This document shows, in pieces, positions 8,001 to 16,106 of a stretch of 64,000 nucleotides of DNA. The stretch's first letter is position 1, and each line of letters opens with the position of its first letter. The notes beneath the pieces were generated by a model, which worked only from the letters and a program-made list of their open reading frames with translations, was not told the origin of the DNA and ran no database searches. The DNA comes from Streptomyces melanogenes (lineage in GTDB: Bacteria > Actinomycetota > Actinomycetes > Streptomycetales > Streptomycetaceae). The DNA is taken from NCBI RefSeq assembly GCF_014649795.1, contig NZ_BMTS01000001.1, forward strand, positions 186,001 through 250,000, given 5' to 3'. The position numbers were made by a program, and so were the translations under genes.

Positions 8001-9314
8001 TTGACCACCGCGCCCGCCTACCGCCAGCCCGGAACCGTCCTCGTCGACCACCGGTTCGTCGTACCGCTCGACCACGCCCGCCCCGACGGCGAGCAGATCG
8101 AGCTCTACGCGCGCGAGGTCGTCGCCGCGAGCCGCGCCGCCGACAGGGAGCGGCTGCCCTGGCTGCTCTACCTGGAGGGCGGCCCCGGCTTCGGCGCGCG
8201 GCGGTTCATCGGGCGGCAGGCCTGGCTCGGGCGCGCCTTGTGCGACTTCCGGGTGCTCCTGCTCGACCAGCGCGGCACCGGCCTGTCCACCCCGGCCAAC
8301 CGCCAGACCCTCCCGCTGCGCGGCGGCCCCCGCGAACAGGCCGACTACCTCGCCCACTTCCGTGCCGACTCCATCGTCAAGGACTGCGAGCTGATCCGCC
8401 GGCGGCTCACCGGCGGCGCGCCCTGGACGGTCCTCGGCCAGAGCTTCGGCGGCTTCTGCGCCACCCACTACCTCTCCACCGCCCCCGAAGGCCTCGACGC
8501 CGTCCTGATCACCGGCGGCCTGCCCTCGCTCGACGCCCACGCGGACGACGTGTACCGGGCCGCCTACCCCCGCATCGAGCGCAAGAACGCCGCGTACTAC
8601 GCCCGCTATCCGCAGGACGTCGAGCGGGTGCGCCGCGTCACCGAGCACCTGGCCACCGAACGCACCACCCTGACCAGCGGATACGTACTGACCCCGGCGG
8701 CCTTCCAGTCGCTCGGCATCCTCCTGGGCGGTGGCGACGGCGCCCACCAGCTGCACTACCTCCTCGAAGACGCCTTCGTGCGCACGGCCGCGGGCCCCGC
8801 GCTCTCCGACGCCTTCCAGGAAGGCGTGCACACGGCCCTCTCGTACGCCGCCCACCCCCTCTACGCCGTCCTCCACGAGGCGATCTACGCCCAGGACGCC
8901 CGCCCCACCGCCTGGTCCGCCGACCGGGTCCGCGCGGAGTTCCCCCGGTTCTCCGCCGAGAAGGCCCTCGCCGGAGACGGCCCCGTCCTCTTCACGGGCG
9001 AATCCGTCCACCCCTGGCACTTCGAGACCGACCCCGCGCTGCGCCGGCTGCGCGAGACCGCCGATCTGCTGGCCGCCCGCACCGACTGGACCCCGCTGTA
9101 CGACCCGGCCGCGCTCGCCGCCAACGAGGTGCCCGTGGCGGCCGCCGTCTACCACGACGACATGTACGTCGACACCGCCCACTCCCTGGCCACCGCCCGG
9201 GCCGTGCGGGGTCTGCGCACCTGGGTCACCGACGAGTACGAGCACGACGGCGTACGGGCGAGTGGCGAGCGCGTACTCGACCGGCTGCTCGCCCTCGTAC
9301 GGGGCGAGTTGTAG
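8001..9314 (+). CDS. Alpha/beta hydrolase, peptidase S33 (proline iminopeptidase-like)
   Basis: A 437-residue serine hydrolase. The oxyanion-hole segment GGPGFGARR lies near residue 58 and the nucleophile elbow GQSFGGFCATHY near residue 150. A late TDEYEHDGVR segment supplies a likely catalytic His. Members remove N-terminal proline or act on related amides. No signal sequence is seen, so it is probably cytoplasmic. The start is TTG at 8001 with GCAGGAG about 9 nt upstream; no better ATG or GTG follows before the conserved VDHRFVVPLDH segment. It is followed after 47 bp by the PIG-L gene on the same strand. Confidence 0.9.
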   Translation: MTTAPAYRQPGTVLVDHRFVVPLDHARPDGEQIELYAREVVAASRAADRERLPWLLYLEGGPGFGARRFIGRQAWLGRALCDFRVLLLDQRGTGLSTPANRQTLPLRGGPREQADYLAHFRADSIVKDCELIRRRLTGGAPWTVLGQSFGGFCATHYLSTAPEGLDAVLITGGLPSLDAHADDVYRAAYPRIERKNAAYYARYPQDVERVRRVTEHLATERTTLTSGYVLTPAAFQSLGILLGGGDGAHQLHYLLEDAFVRTAAGPALSDAFQEGVHTALSYAAHPLYAVLHEAIYAQDARPTAWSADRVRAEFPRFSAEKALAGDGPVLFTGESVHPWHFETDPALRRLRETADLLAARTDWTPLYDPAALAANEVPVAAAVYHDDMYVDTAHSLATARAVRGLRTWVTDEYEHDGVRASGERVLDRLLALVRGEL

Positions 9315-9361
9315 CCGGGAGGCGGCGCGGCGGCCTCCGCCGGGGCTCGTAAGCTGCGGCT

Positions 9362-10102
9362 ATGACAGAGCAGTTGGAACAGTTGGAAGAGATGCCCGAC
9401 GACTGGCAGCGGGCCCTCGCGGTCGTCGCCCACCCGGACGACCTGGAGTACGGATGCGCCGCCGCGATCGCCGGATGGACCGACGCGGGCCGTGAGGTCA
9501 CGTATCTGCTCGCCAGCCGCGGCGAGGCGGGCATCGACGGCATCGAGCCCGCCAAGTGCGGGCCGCTGCGCGAGCAGGAGCAGCGGGCGAGCGCGGCCGT
9601 CGTCGGCGTCTCGGCGGTGGAGTTCCTGGACCACAAGGACGGTGTGATCGAGTACGGGACCGACCTGCGCCGGGACATCGCGGCCGCCATCCGCAGGCAC
9701 CGGCCCGAGCTGGTCATCACGCTCAACCACCGCGACACCTGGGGCGGCGTCGTCTGGAACACCCCCGACCACCGGGCCGTCGGCCGGGCCACGCTCGACG
9801 CCGCCGGTGACGCCGGGAACCGGTGGATCTTCCCCGAGCTCATCGAGCAGGGCCTCCAGCCCTGGAACGGCGTGCGGTGGGTGGCCGTGGCCGGTTCCGA
9901 CTCCCCGACCCACGCGGTCGACGCGACCGCCGGGCTCGAACGGTCGGTGGACTCGCTGATGGAGCACCGCAGTTACATCGAGGGCCTGACGGACGAGGAG
10001 CCCGAGACGTACTGCCGCACCTTCCTCACCGCCAACGCCGAGCGCGCGTCCGCCCGCTTCGGGGGCCGCCCGGCGGTGGCGTTCGAGGTGTTCCCCCGGT
10101 AG
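9362..10102 (+). CDS. PIG-L family deacetylase
   Basis: A 246-residue zinc-dependent N-acetyl hydrolase of the PIG-L/LmbE/MshB superfamily. The hallmark metal/catalytic AHPDDLEYG lies near residue 24, and a second metal-ligand His sits in the TPDHRAV segment near residue 138. Family members deacetylate GlcNAc-linked metabolites, including mycothiol and antibiotic intermediates; the substrate here cannot be read from sequence. No signal peptide is visible. An 11-bp-stem hairpin lies about 45 bp after the stop. Confidence 0.9.
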   Translation: MTEQLEQLEEMPDDWQRALAVVAHPDDLEYGCAAAIAGWTDAGREVTYLLASRGEAGIDGIEPAKCGPLREQEQRASAAVVGVSAVEFLDHKDGVIEYGTDLRRDIAAAIRRHRPELVITLNHRDTWGGVVWNTPDHRAVGRATLDAAGDAGNRWIFPELIEQGLQPWNGVRWVAVAGSDSPTHAVDATAGLERSVDSLMEHRSYIEGLTDEEPETYCRTFLTANAERASARFGGRPAVAFEVFPR

Positions 10103-10147
10103 GGCGGTTCTTCCGGCAGGGCTGTTTTCCGGTAGGGACGGACAAGG

Positions 10148-10182
10148 GCCGGGCCGAGTGGGTTTCCCCTGCTCGGCCCGGC
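10148..10182. terminator. Hairpin terminator-like structure after the PIG-L gene
   Basis: GCCGGGCCGAG at 10148-10158 pairs perfectly with CTCGGCCCGGC at 10172-10182 (11-bp stem, 13-nt loop). There is no U-tract, as is common in Streptomyces. It separates the PIG-L gene from the enoyl-CoA hydratase promoter. Confidence 0.6.
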
Positions 10183-10194
10183 TCGCCGCTATTC

Positions 10195-10207
10195 TGACGT
10201 ACCGTCA
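10195..10207. promoter_or_regulatory. Operator-like dyad TGACG-TAC-CGTCA
   Basis: A perfect 5-3-5 inverted repeat lying 36 bp upstream of the enoyl-CoA hydratase start. Dyads of this type are typical of TetR-family sites near lipid-catabolism genes in actinobacteria. No regulator gene is adjacent. Confidence 0.5.
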
Positions 10208-10242
10208 ATTATCTTTCACCATAAGGGAATCAGGAGGGCGTG

Positions 10243-11079
10243 ATGATCGACACCCTCGACCGGGAGATCCCGGACGGCGAGGAGCGGATGCGCCTCGAGG
10301 TCACGGGGGACGGGCTCGGCGTCCTCACCCTCTGCCACCCCGAGAAGCTGAACGGCTGGAGCTGGGAGTCCAGCCGTCAGCTCGGCCTCCTCGCCGACCG
10401 GATCCGCTTCGACGACGCGATCCGCGCCGTCCTGCTGCGCGCCGACGGTCGCGCCTTCTGCGCCGGGATCGACGTCACCGCCCCCGGCGGCGCCATCACC
10501 GGCCGCTCCCCGGCCGAGCGCACCCACCGCTACTCCGAGGGCATCCGCTGGGTCCACGAGCGCTTCGCCGCGTTCGCGCGGCTGCCGCAGCCCGTGGTCG
10601 CGGCCCTCCAGGGCTACTGCCTCGGCTTCGGCTTCGAGCTCGCGCTGATGGCGGACATCAGGATCGCCGCCGAGGACGCGGTCTTCGCGCTGCCCGAGAC
10701 CGGGATCGGGGTCGCCGTCGACGCGGGCGGCGACCTGCGGATCGCCCGGGACGCGGGCGCGGGCTGGGCGAAGCTCCTGGCCCTCACCGGCCGCCGCATC
10801 GACGCACCCACCGCCGAGCGGCTGGGTCTCGTCCAACAGGTGGTGCCCGAAGCGGAGTTGGAGAAGGAGGCGCGGGCGCTGGCCGCCGAGATCGCGGCCA
10901 ACGCCCCGCTCGCCGTGCGGGCGGTCAAGCGGAACATCGACGCGTTCGCGGACGCGGGGCTGGCCGAGGCCCTAGACCGTACGGCCATGGCCGCCGCCCT
11001 CACGCTCACCTCGGAGGACGCCCGCGAGGGCTATGCGGCGAAGGCGGCTCGCCGCCCGCCGAGGTTCGAGGGCAAGTGA
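10243..11079 (+). CDS. Enoyl-CoA hydratase/isomerase family protein
   Basis: A 278-residue crotonase-fold protein, likely hydrating or isomerising an enoyl-CoA in fatty-acid or aromatic degradation. The oxyanion-hole segments are ADGRAFCAGIDV (about 67-78) and the second crotonase signature near QGYCLGFGFELAL (about 122-134). A glutamate in ALPETGIGV occupies a usual catalytic position. A GTG lies 3 nt upstream, but the AGGAGG site at 10232-10237 is best spaced for the ATG at 10243. An operator-like dyad precedes it. It converges on the DECR-like SDR gene 12 bp away. Confidence 0.9.
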   Translation: MIDTLDREIPDGEERMRLEVTGDGLGVLTLCHPEKLNGWSWESSRQLGLLADRIRFDDAIRAVLLRADGRAFCAGIDVTAPGGAITGRSPAERTHRYSEGIRWVHERFAAFARLPQPVVAALQGYCLGFGFELALMADIRIAAEDAVFALPETGIGVAVDAGGDLRIARDAGAGWAKLLALTGRRIDAPTAERLGLVQQVVPEAELEKEARALAAEIAANAPLAVRAVKRNIDAFADAGLAEALDRTAMAAALTLTSEDAREGYAAKAARRPPRFEGK

Positions 11080-11091
11080 GGCCGCTGGGGT

Positions 11092-11997
11092 TCACCCGTG
11101 GAAGGGCTCGCGGCCCAGCTGCTCCCGTACGGGAGTGACCGGCGCGGCGACCACCGTGCGGCGCTGCCAGTTCGCGCCGTCGACCACCAAGGTGTGGCCG
11201 CTGATGAAACGGGCGTACGGGGAGGCCAGGAAGGTCGCCGCCCAGCCGAGCTCACGGGGCTCGCCCACCCGTAACGCGGGCTGGCGGGCGTCGAGTTCGC
11301 CGCGCGCCGCCGCATCTTCCAGCCCCGAGCGGATGGCCTCGGGCATGTCCGGATGTGGGAAGAGTCCGGGGACGAGCCCGTTGACCTGGATGCCGTAGGG
11401 GCCCCACTCCACGGCGAGTGTCTCCACGAGGTTCCGTACCCCGGCCTTCGCGGCCGCGGAGTGGGCGTACCCCGGACCGCCCGTCCAGGCGTACGACGCC
11501 CCCACGTTGATCACCGACCCGGGCGTCCCGGCCGCGAGATGGCGGCGGCCGAACTCGCGGGTCGTGAACCAGGTCCCGGTCAGCGTGATGTCGACGACCG
11601 CGCGCCAGGCGTTGGGGGACAGGTCCTCGGCGGGGGAAGGGAAATTGGCGGCGGCGCTGTTGACGAGCACGCCGGGGAGTCCGACCTCCCGTTCGGCGAG
11701 GTCGAAGGCCGCGCCGACCTGCTCCGGTTCGCGGACGTCGCACACGGCGACGACCACGCGGCCACCGCTCAGCTCCGCCAGCTCCTCCCGAGCCGCCTTC
11801 AGCCGCTCCTCGGTGCGTCCGAGGATCACCAAGTCCGCTCCCAAGCGGGTGAATTCGGCGGCCATCGCCTTGCCGAGGCCGGAGCCGCCGCCGGTCACCA
11901 GGACTACGGTCCCGGCGTACGTCCCCGGCGGCAGTGCGCGGGCGCCGGGCGGGGGAGGGGCGGGCAGCCCGGGCAGTGGTGCGGTGTCGTCCGTCAT
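11092..11997 (-). CDS. SDR family oxidoreductase, 2,4-dienoyl-CoA reductase-like
   Basis: An NAD(P)-dependent reductase of 301 residues. The Rossmann motif TGGGSGLG lies near residue 38 and an NSAAANF segment is the NNAAG equivalent. The active-site segment reads YAHSAAAKAGV, so the classical YxxxK spacing is absent. This, with a shared SAKAG-like Lys segment, is the pattern of 2,4-dienoyl-CoA reductases. ATG 11997 is preferred to an in-frame ATG at 12006, because the AGGG sits 9 nt before 11997 but abuts 12006. It converges with the enoyl-CoA hydratase, fitting unsaturated acyl-CoA metabolism. Its 5' end faces the SLATT operon over about 70 bp containing an 8-3-8 palindrome. Confidence 0.88.
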   Translation of the reverse strand: MTDDTAPLPGLPAPPPPGARALPPGTYAGTVVLVTGGGSGLGKAMAAEFTRLGADLVILGRTEERLKAAREELAELSGGRVVVAVCDVREPEQVGAAFDLAEREVGLPGVLVNSAAANFPSPAEDLSPNAWRAVVDITLTGTWFTTREFGRRHLAAGTPGSVINVGASYAWTGGPGYAHSAAAKAGVRNLVETLAVEWGPYGIQVNGLVPGLFPHPDMPEAIRSGLEDAAARGELDARQPALRVGEPRELGWAATFLASPYARFISGHTLVVDGANWQRRTVVAAPVTPVREQLGREPFHG

Positions 11998-12037
11998 GGC
12001 GGCCATCCCTACCGCCGACACCTCGAATCCACCAGAC

Positions 12038-12056
12038 ACGGCTACTGAGTAGCCGT
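12038..12056. promoter_or_regulatory. Perfect 8-3-8 palindrome in the divergent SDR / SLATT-operon promoter
   Basis: ACGGCTAC at 12038-12045, TGA centre, GTAGCCGT at 12049-12056: a perfect inverted repeat. It sits 12 bp before the SLATT start codon and about 40 bp before the SDR start, where a repressor would block one or both promoters. The protein that binds it is unknown. Confidence 0.55.
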
Positions 12057-12068
12057 CAAAATCCCTCT

Positions 12069-12962
12069 GTGGCAGTGACTCAGGACGAATCGGCGATCGC
12101 GGCGGTCTGGGACCAGCAGAACGTCTGGTCGCGGAGCGCGGACCGGCTGAAGAAGGCGGTGGAGGGGGCGCGCGGCAAGGCGCTGCTGCTCGCCATCCTC
12201 GCGGCGGTGCTCGGGACGGGTTCCGCCCAGGCGATGGGCCGGAACGAGGCGGCGGGCAAGGCGCTCGCCTTCGCCGCGGCCCTGGCGGCCGGAGCGGCCC
12301 CGCTGTTCGCCCAGCGCGGCGGGGCGTCCCGGCTCAGCGACTGGATCCGGGTGCGGGCGGTGTCCGAGGCGCTGAAGGCCGAGGTGTACACCTGCCTGGC
12401 GCGGGTCGGGCCCTACCGGGACCTGGCGGGCGCGGGGGCGCTGCTGGCCGAGCGGGGACGGGCGTACCGGACGGACGGCGGCGACCTGATCCGCTACACC
12501 GCCGGGATCACCGCCCTCCAGAGGCCGCTGCCGCCGGTGACCGACCTCGACTCGTACGTCGAGCACCGGCTGCGGCGCCAGATCGAGACGTACTACCGGC
12601 CCAAGGCCGAATGGATGCGCCGGAAGGTCGTCCTGGCGGGCCGTGTGGAGCTGGCCCTCGGCGGCCTGGCCGCCGCACTGGCCGCGGCGGCGGGCGTGTT
12701 CTCGGTCGGCGGCCTCGCCGCGTGGGTGCCGGTGGTGGCGTCGGTGTCGGTCGCGCTGACCGCGCATGCCATCGCGCAGCGGTACTCGTACCAGCAGCTC
12801 GAATTCATGCGTACGGCTGAGGAGTTGGAGCGGTTGTCGGTGCGGTGGGAGGGGGTGCCGGGGGGTGTGACGCCTGAGGCGGCCGAGGCGTTCGTCGCTG
12901 AGTGCGAGCACGTGATTTCGATTCAGAACGAGGCGTGGATGATTCGGTGGACGGTGGGTTGA
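12069..12962 (+). CDS. SLATT/DUF4231-type membrane protein, first gene of a six-gene STAND-MoxR-TIR operon
   Basis: A 297-residue protein with paired hydrophobic segments near residues 38-56 and 68-84 and a longer Ala/Val-rich pair near 200-240. It contains R/Q/E-rich amphipathic stretches (DWIRVRAVSEALKAEVYTCLARVGPY; YSYQQLEFMRTAEELERL) typical of tandem SLATT/DUF4231 proteins. SLATT proteins are predicted membrane or pore-forming effectors of nucleotide-activated conflict systems. The start is GTG 12069; an in-frame GTG at 12075 is possible, and no clear ribosome site is present. Its TGA overlaps the ATG of the NACHT gene (12960-12964), implying translational coupling. A palindrome lies immediately upstream. 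Family call moderate; the membrane-effector role is inference. Confidence 0.8.
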   Translation: MAVTQDESAIAAVWDQQNVWSRSADRLKKAVEGARGKALLLAILAAVLGTGSAQAMGRNEAAGKALAFAAALAAGAAPLFAQRGGASRLSDWIRVRAVSEALKAEVYTCLARVGPYRDLAGAGALLAERGRAYRTDGGDLIRYTAGITALQRPLPPVTDLDSYVEHRLRRQIETYYRPKAEWMRRKVVLAGRVELALGGLAAALAAAAGVFSVGGLAAWVPVVASVSVALTAHAIAQRYSYQQLEFMRTAEELERLSVRWEGVPGGVTPEAAEAFVAECEHVISIQNEAWMIRWTVG

Positions 12963-15172
12963 TGGAGGACATCGCCGCGACGACCGCGGACAGCGCGTTC
13001 GAAAGCCGCTACCTGGAGTTCGTGGCCAAGAGGTACGACCGGGTCGAGGTGTTCGGCGTCGATGTCCCCTCAAGGCGGCCGAGGCACGGCTGGCCGCTGC
13101 GCGACCTGTTCACCGGTCTGAGGGCGTTCGACGAGGCCGGGTGGCCCACGGCGGTGACCGCGGGCAGCGCGCTGACCGGGGGGCGGCGGACGCTGCTGCG
13201 CGGTGCGGCGGGCACCGGGAAGACGACCCTGCTGTGGCACATGGCCGTCTCGGCGGCGCGGGGCCAGCTGGCCGGGAGCGACCATCTGCACGAGCACATC
13301 CCCTTCGTCCTGCCGGTACGGAGCCTCGGACGGCTGGATCGCCTGCCCCGCCCTTCGGACTTCCTGGCCGCCACGGGGGTGGTGATCGCGAACGAGCAGC
13401 CGGTGGGCTGGGCGGAGCGCGTACTGGCCTCCGGCCGAGCCCTCCTGCTCGTCGACGGCGTCGACGAGGTGGGCGAGTCCGAGCGGGCCGGCATCCGCTC
13501 ATGGCTGGGCGAGTTGCGCACCGCGTATCCGGACTGTTCGTACGTGGTGACGTCACGGCTTCACGCCGTGCCCGAGTCGTGGCTGGGCGAATGGGAGTTC
13601 AGGGCGCTGGACCTGGGGCCGCTGAGCCCGGAGGAGGTTCGTGAGCTCATCACCCGCTGGTACGCGGTCAGCTTGGCGGCCACGGAGGGACGGGCGGAGA
13701 GGGCGGCACTGGGGTCGAGGCGGGACGCGCTGCTGGCCGCCGTCGTCGAACGGCCCGATCTGCGGGAGTTGGTGAGCAACCCGCTGCTGTGCACGCTGCT
13801 GTGCGTCGTCAACGAGGAACGGCGCGGCCTGCTGCCCCACACCCGGTTGCAGCTCTATGACGCCGTCCTCGACATGATGCTGACCCGGCGGGACGCGGAG
13901 CGGGAGATCACGGTAGCCGGGGCGGCCGTGCTCGGGCGGGAGGCCCAGACCGCGCTGTTGCAGCGGCTGGCCTACTGGATGCACCGCAACGACCGGACCG
14001 AGACCGAGCGTGCCAGAGCCGTGGCCCTGTTCGCCGACTTGCTGCCGGCCCTTCCCGCCGTCGTCGGGCGATGGACGCCCGAGGAGGTACTCGGCCGGCT
14101 GCTGGAACGCAGTGGCCTGCTCCGACTGGCCGCACCCGGCTACCTCTGCTTCCAGCACCGGACCTTCCAGTCGTATCTCGCCGCGAAGGCCGCCGTCGAG
14201 GAGGGGGACTTCGGCATCCTCGTGGCCAGGGCCCATGAACCGGCCTGGCAGGACGTCGTCCTCATGGCGTTCAGCCACGCCCGGCGGCGCGACGCCGAGG
14301 AGCTGTTCCAGGGGCTGCTGGACCGCGCGGAAGGGGACGCGGAGCACCGGGTGCGACTCCATCTGCTGGCCGCGGCGGCGCTCGGATACACCGCCGTGGT
14401 CGCCCCTTCGGTCCGCGAGCGGGTCGAGTTCCGGCTGGCGCAGCTGGTTCCGCCCCGAACGCCCGCCGAGGCCGACGCGCTGGCCGAAGTGGGGGAGCTG
14501 GTGCTGGAGTTCATGCCGGGGCCCGAGAGTCTGGACCCCGACGGCCCGGAGGCGGCGATGGTGCTGCGCGCCGCGCAGCGGATCGGGAGCGCCGCCGCCC
14601 ACGAGCTGGTCCGGCGCTTCGTCGCGGCCCGCGAAGAGCGCGCCGCCCGGGTGCCGCGAGCAGCCGCCCGGCCGGCCCCGGAGGCCGTCCGGGTCGAGTC
14701 ATGGGCCACCGTGCCGGGCCGACAGGATTCCGCACCCCGGTCGTTGGAGATCTCCGGATCCGAACTGCCGAGGGACCTGGACCGGCTCGCCCGCACCGTC
14801 CATCACGTGGTCTGGCGCGGCGCCGCGTCCCCGAACGCCGCCCTCGCCCGACTGCCGCTGCTGCGCACCCTGGTCATCGCGGACAGCCCGGCCCTGACGG
14901 ACCTCGGCGGACTCGTCGGGCTGCGCCGGCTGCGTACGGTAAGGATCACCGCGTGCCCGGCCCTCCGCGACCTCACGGCGCTCGAGCGCACCGGAGTGGT
15001 CTTCCTCGACGTGGCGCCCAACCCCGGGGTCGCCGCGATGGCGGCACTCGCGCGCGCGGAGCGCCTGCGCGTGCTCGGATTCCCGCTGCCCGAAGGGGAG
15101 TTCGACCTGGAGGCGCTGCGCAGCGGGCTGCCGGGAGTGCAGCTCGTACCGCGTTCCGGCGTCCACGGGTGA
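12962..15172 (+). CDS. NACHT-domain STAND NTPase with C-terminal leucine-rich repeats
   Basis: A 736-residue signal-transducing NTPase. Walker A GAAGTGKTT lies at 81-89, Walker B LLLVDGVDEV at 161-170, with a sensor segment YVVTSRLHAVPESW and a NACHT-associated helical region (FQHRTFQSYLAAKA, about 400). The last ~120 residues are LRR-like (LARLPLLRTLVIADSPALTDLGGL and following). STAND proteins stay as inactive monomers until a ligand binds the C-terminal sensor, then oligomerise and recruit effectors. The N-terminus is short and carries no recognisable effector domain, so effectors are probably the separate SLATT and TIR proteins. ATG 12962 overlaps the SLATT stop. A 55-bp gap leads to the AAA+ gene. 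Confidence 0.9.
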   Translation: MEDIAATTADSAFESRYLEFVAKRYDRVEVFGVDVPSRRPRHGWPLRDLFTGLRAFDEAGWPTAVTAGSALTGGRRTLLRGAAGTGKTTLLWHMAVSAARGQLAGSDHLHEHIPFVLPVRSLGRLDRLPRPSDFLAATGVVIANEQPVGWAERVLASGRALLLVDGVDEVGESERAGIRSWLGELRTAYPDCSYVVTSRLHAVPESWLGEWEFRALDLGPLSPEEVRELITRWYAVSLAATEGRAERAALGSRRDALLAAVVERPDLRELVSNPLLCTLLCVVNEERRGLLPHTRLQLYDAVLDMMLTRRDAEREITVAGAAVLGREAQTALLQRLAYWMHRNDRTETERARAVALFADLLPALPAVVGRWTPEEVLGRLLERSGLLRLAAPGYLCFQHRTFQSYLAAKAAVEEGDFGILVARAHEPAWQDVVLMAFSHARRRDAEELFQGLLDRAEGDAEHRVRLHLLAAAALGYTAVVAPSVRERVEFRLAQLVPPRTPAEADALAEVGELVLEFMPGPESLDPDGPEAAMVLRAAQRIGSAAAHELVRRFVAAREERAARVPRAAARPAPEAVRVESWATVPGRQDSAPRSLEISGSELPRDLDRLARTVHHVVWRGAASPNAALARLPLLRTLVIADSPALTDLGGLVGLRRLRTVRITACPALRDLTALERTGVVFLDVAPNPGVAAMAALARAERLRVLGFPLPEGEFDLEALRSGLPGVQLVPRSGVHG

Positions 15173-15227
15173 GAGGGCGCGCCGGCGTGCACAATGACTT
15201 GCGGACGCACCGTCGAGGGAGGGCCGC

Positions 15228-16106
15228 GTGCTGCGGTACGACAAGGAGTTCGACCCCAAGGGCAGCGGCGGCCCGGCGGCAGATCCCGGGCGGTACGCCG
15301 CCGACGACGAGGTGTACGTGTTCGACGACGACGAAGTCGTCCTCGCGGTCAACGTCGCCCTCAAGACGGGGCGCCCCCTCCTCCTCTTCGGCCCGCCGGG
15401 CTCCGGCAAGTCCACCCTCGCACCCAACGTGGCCAGGATCCTGGGCTGGGAGTACTACGAGCACGTCGTCACGGCCCGCACCGAGCCGGAGGACCTGCTG
15501 TGGCGGTTCGACGCGCTGAAGCGGCTCAACGACGCGCAGGCGCAGCAGCTCGTCGACGACATGGGGTACTACTACACCAAGGGCCCGCTGTGGCGGGCCT
15601 TCGCGGCTCCCGGCGGCAAGCGGTCGGTCGTCCTCATCGACGAGATCGACAAGGCTGACCCGGACCTGCCGAACAGCCTGCTGGGGCCGCTCGGTTCGCT
15701 GTCGTTCCCGGTGCCGTGGGACGACGAGCAGTCGGTCTCCGTACCGCCGGAGCGGGCGCCCTTCGTGGTGATCACGACGAACGACGAACGCGAGCTCCCC
15801 CGGCCGTTCCTGCGCCGCTGCATCGTCTTCGAGCTGCGGTCTCCGACCAAGAAACACCTGCTGAAGGTCGCGGACTCGCACCTCGGCGAGCGGTACGAAC
15901 CGGAGCTCGCGGACAAGGTCGCCGAGCACATCCTCGACGTCCGCAAGAAGCTGGAGGATCCGGCGGCCGGGCCCAGCACCGCCGAGTACCTGGACGCGCT
16001 CAAGGCCAGCCAGCAGCTCGGCGTGGTGCCCGGTACGCCCGAGTGGGACGCGCTGGAGGCGGTGACCCTGCGCAAACGGCGCGACGGAGCGGAGCCCACC
16101 GGGTGA
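15228..16106 (+). CDS. MoxR-like AAA+ ATPase
   Basis: A 292-residue AAA+ protein. Walker A GPPGSGKST lies at 55-63, Walker B VVLIDEID at 134-141, sensor-1 TTNDERELPRPFLRRC near 183-198 with a likely arginine finger. The helix-2 insert and lid are compact, as in MoxR/RavA-type remodellers. MoxR ATPases usually act with a von Willebrand A-domain partner, and the next gene fits that role. The start is GTG 15228, with GAGGGAGGG upstream. The stop overlaps the next GTG (16103-16106). It is likely a chaperone or remodeller inside the conflict-type operon. Confidence 0.9.
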   Translation: MLRYDKEFDPKGSGGPAADPGRYAADDEVYVFDDDEVVLAVNVALKTGRPLLLFGPPGSGKSTLAPNVARILGWEYYEHVVTARTEPEDLLWRFDALKRLNDAQAQQLVDDMGYYYTKGPLWRAFAAPGGKRSVVLIDEIDKADPDLPNSLLGPLGSLSFPVPWDDEQSVSVPPERAPFVVITTNDERELPRPFLRRCIVFELRSPTKKHLLKVADSHLGERYEPELADKVAEHILDVRKKLEDPAAGPSTAEYLDALKASQQLGVVPGTPEWDALEAVTLRKRRDGAEPTG

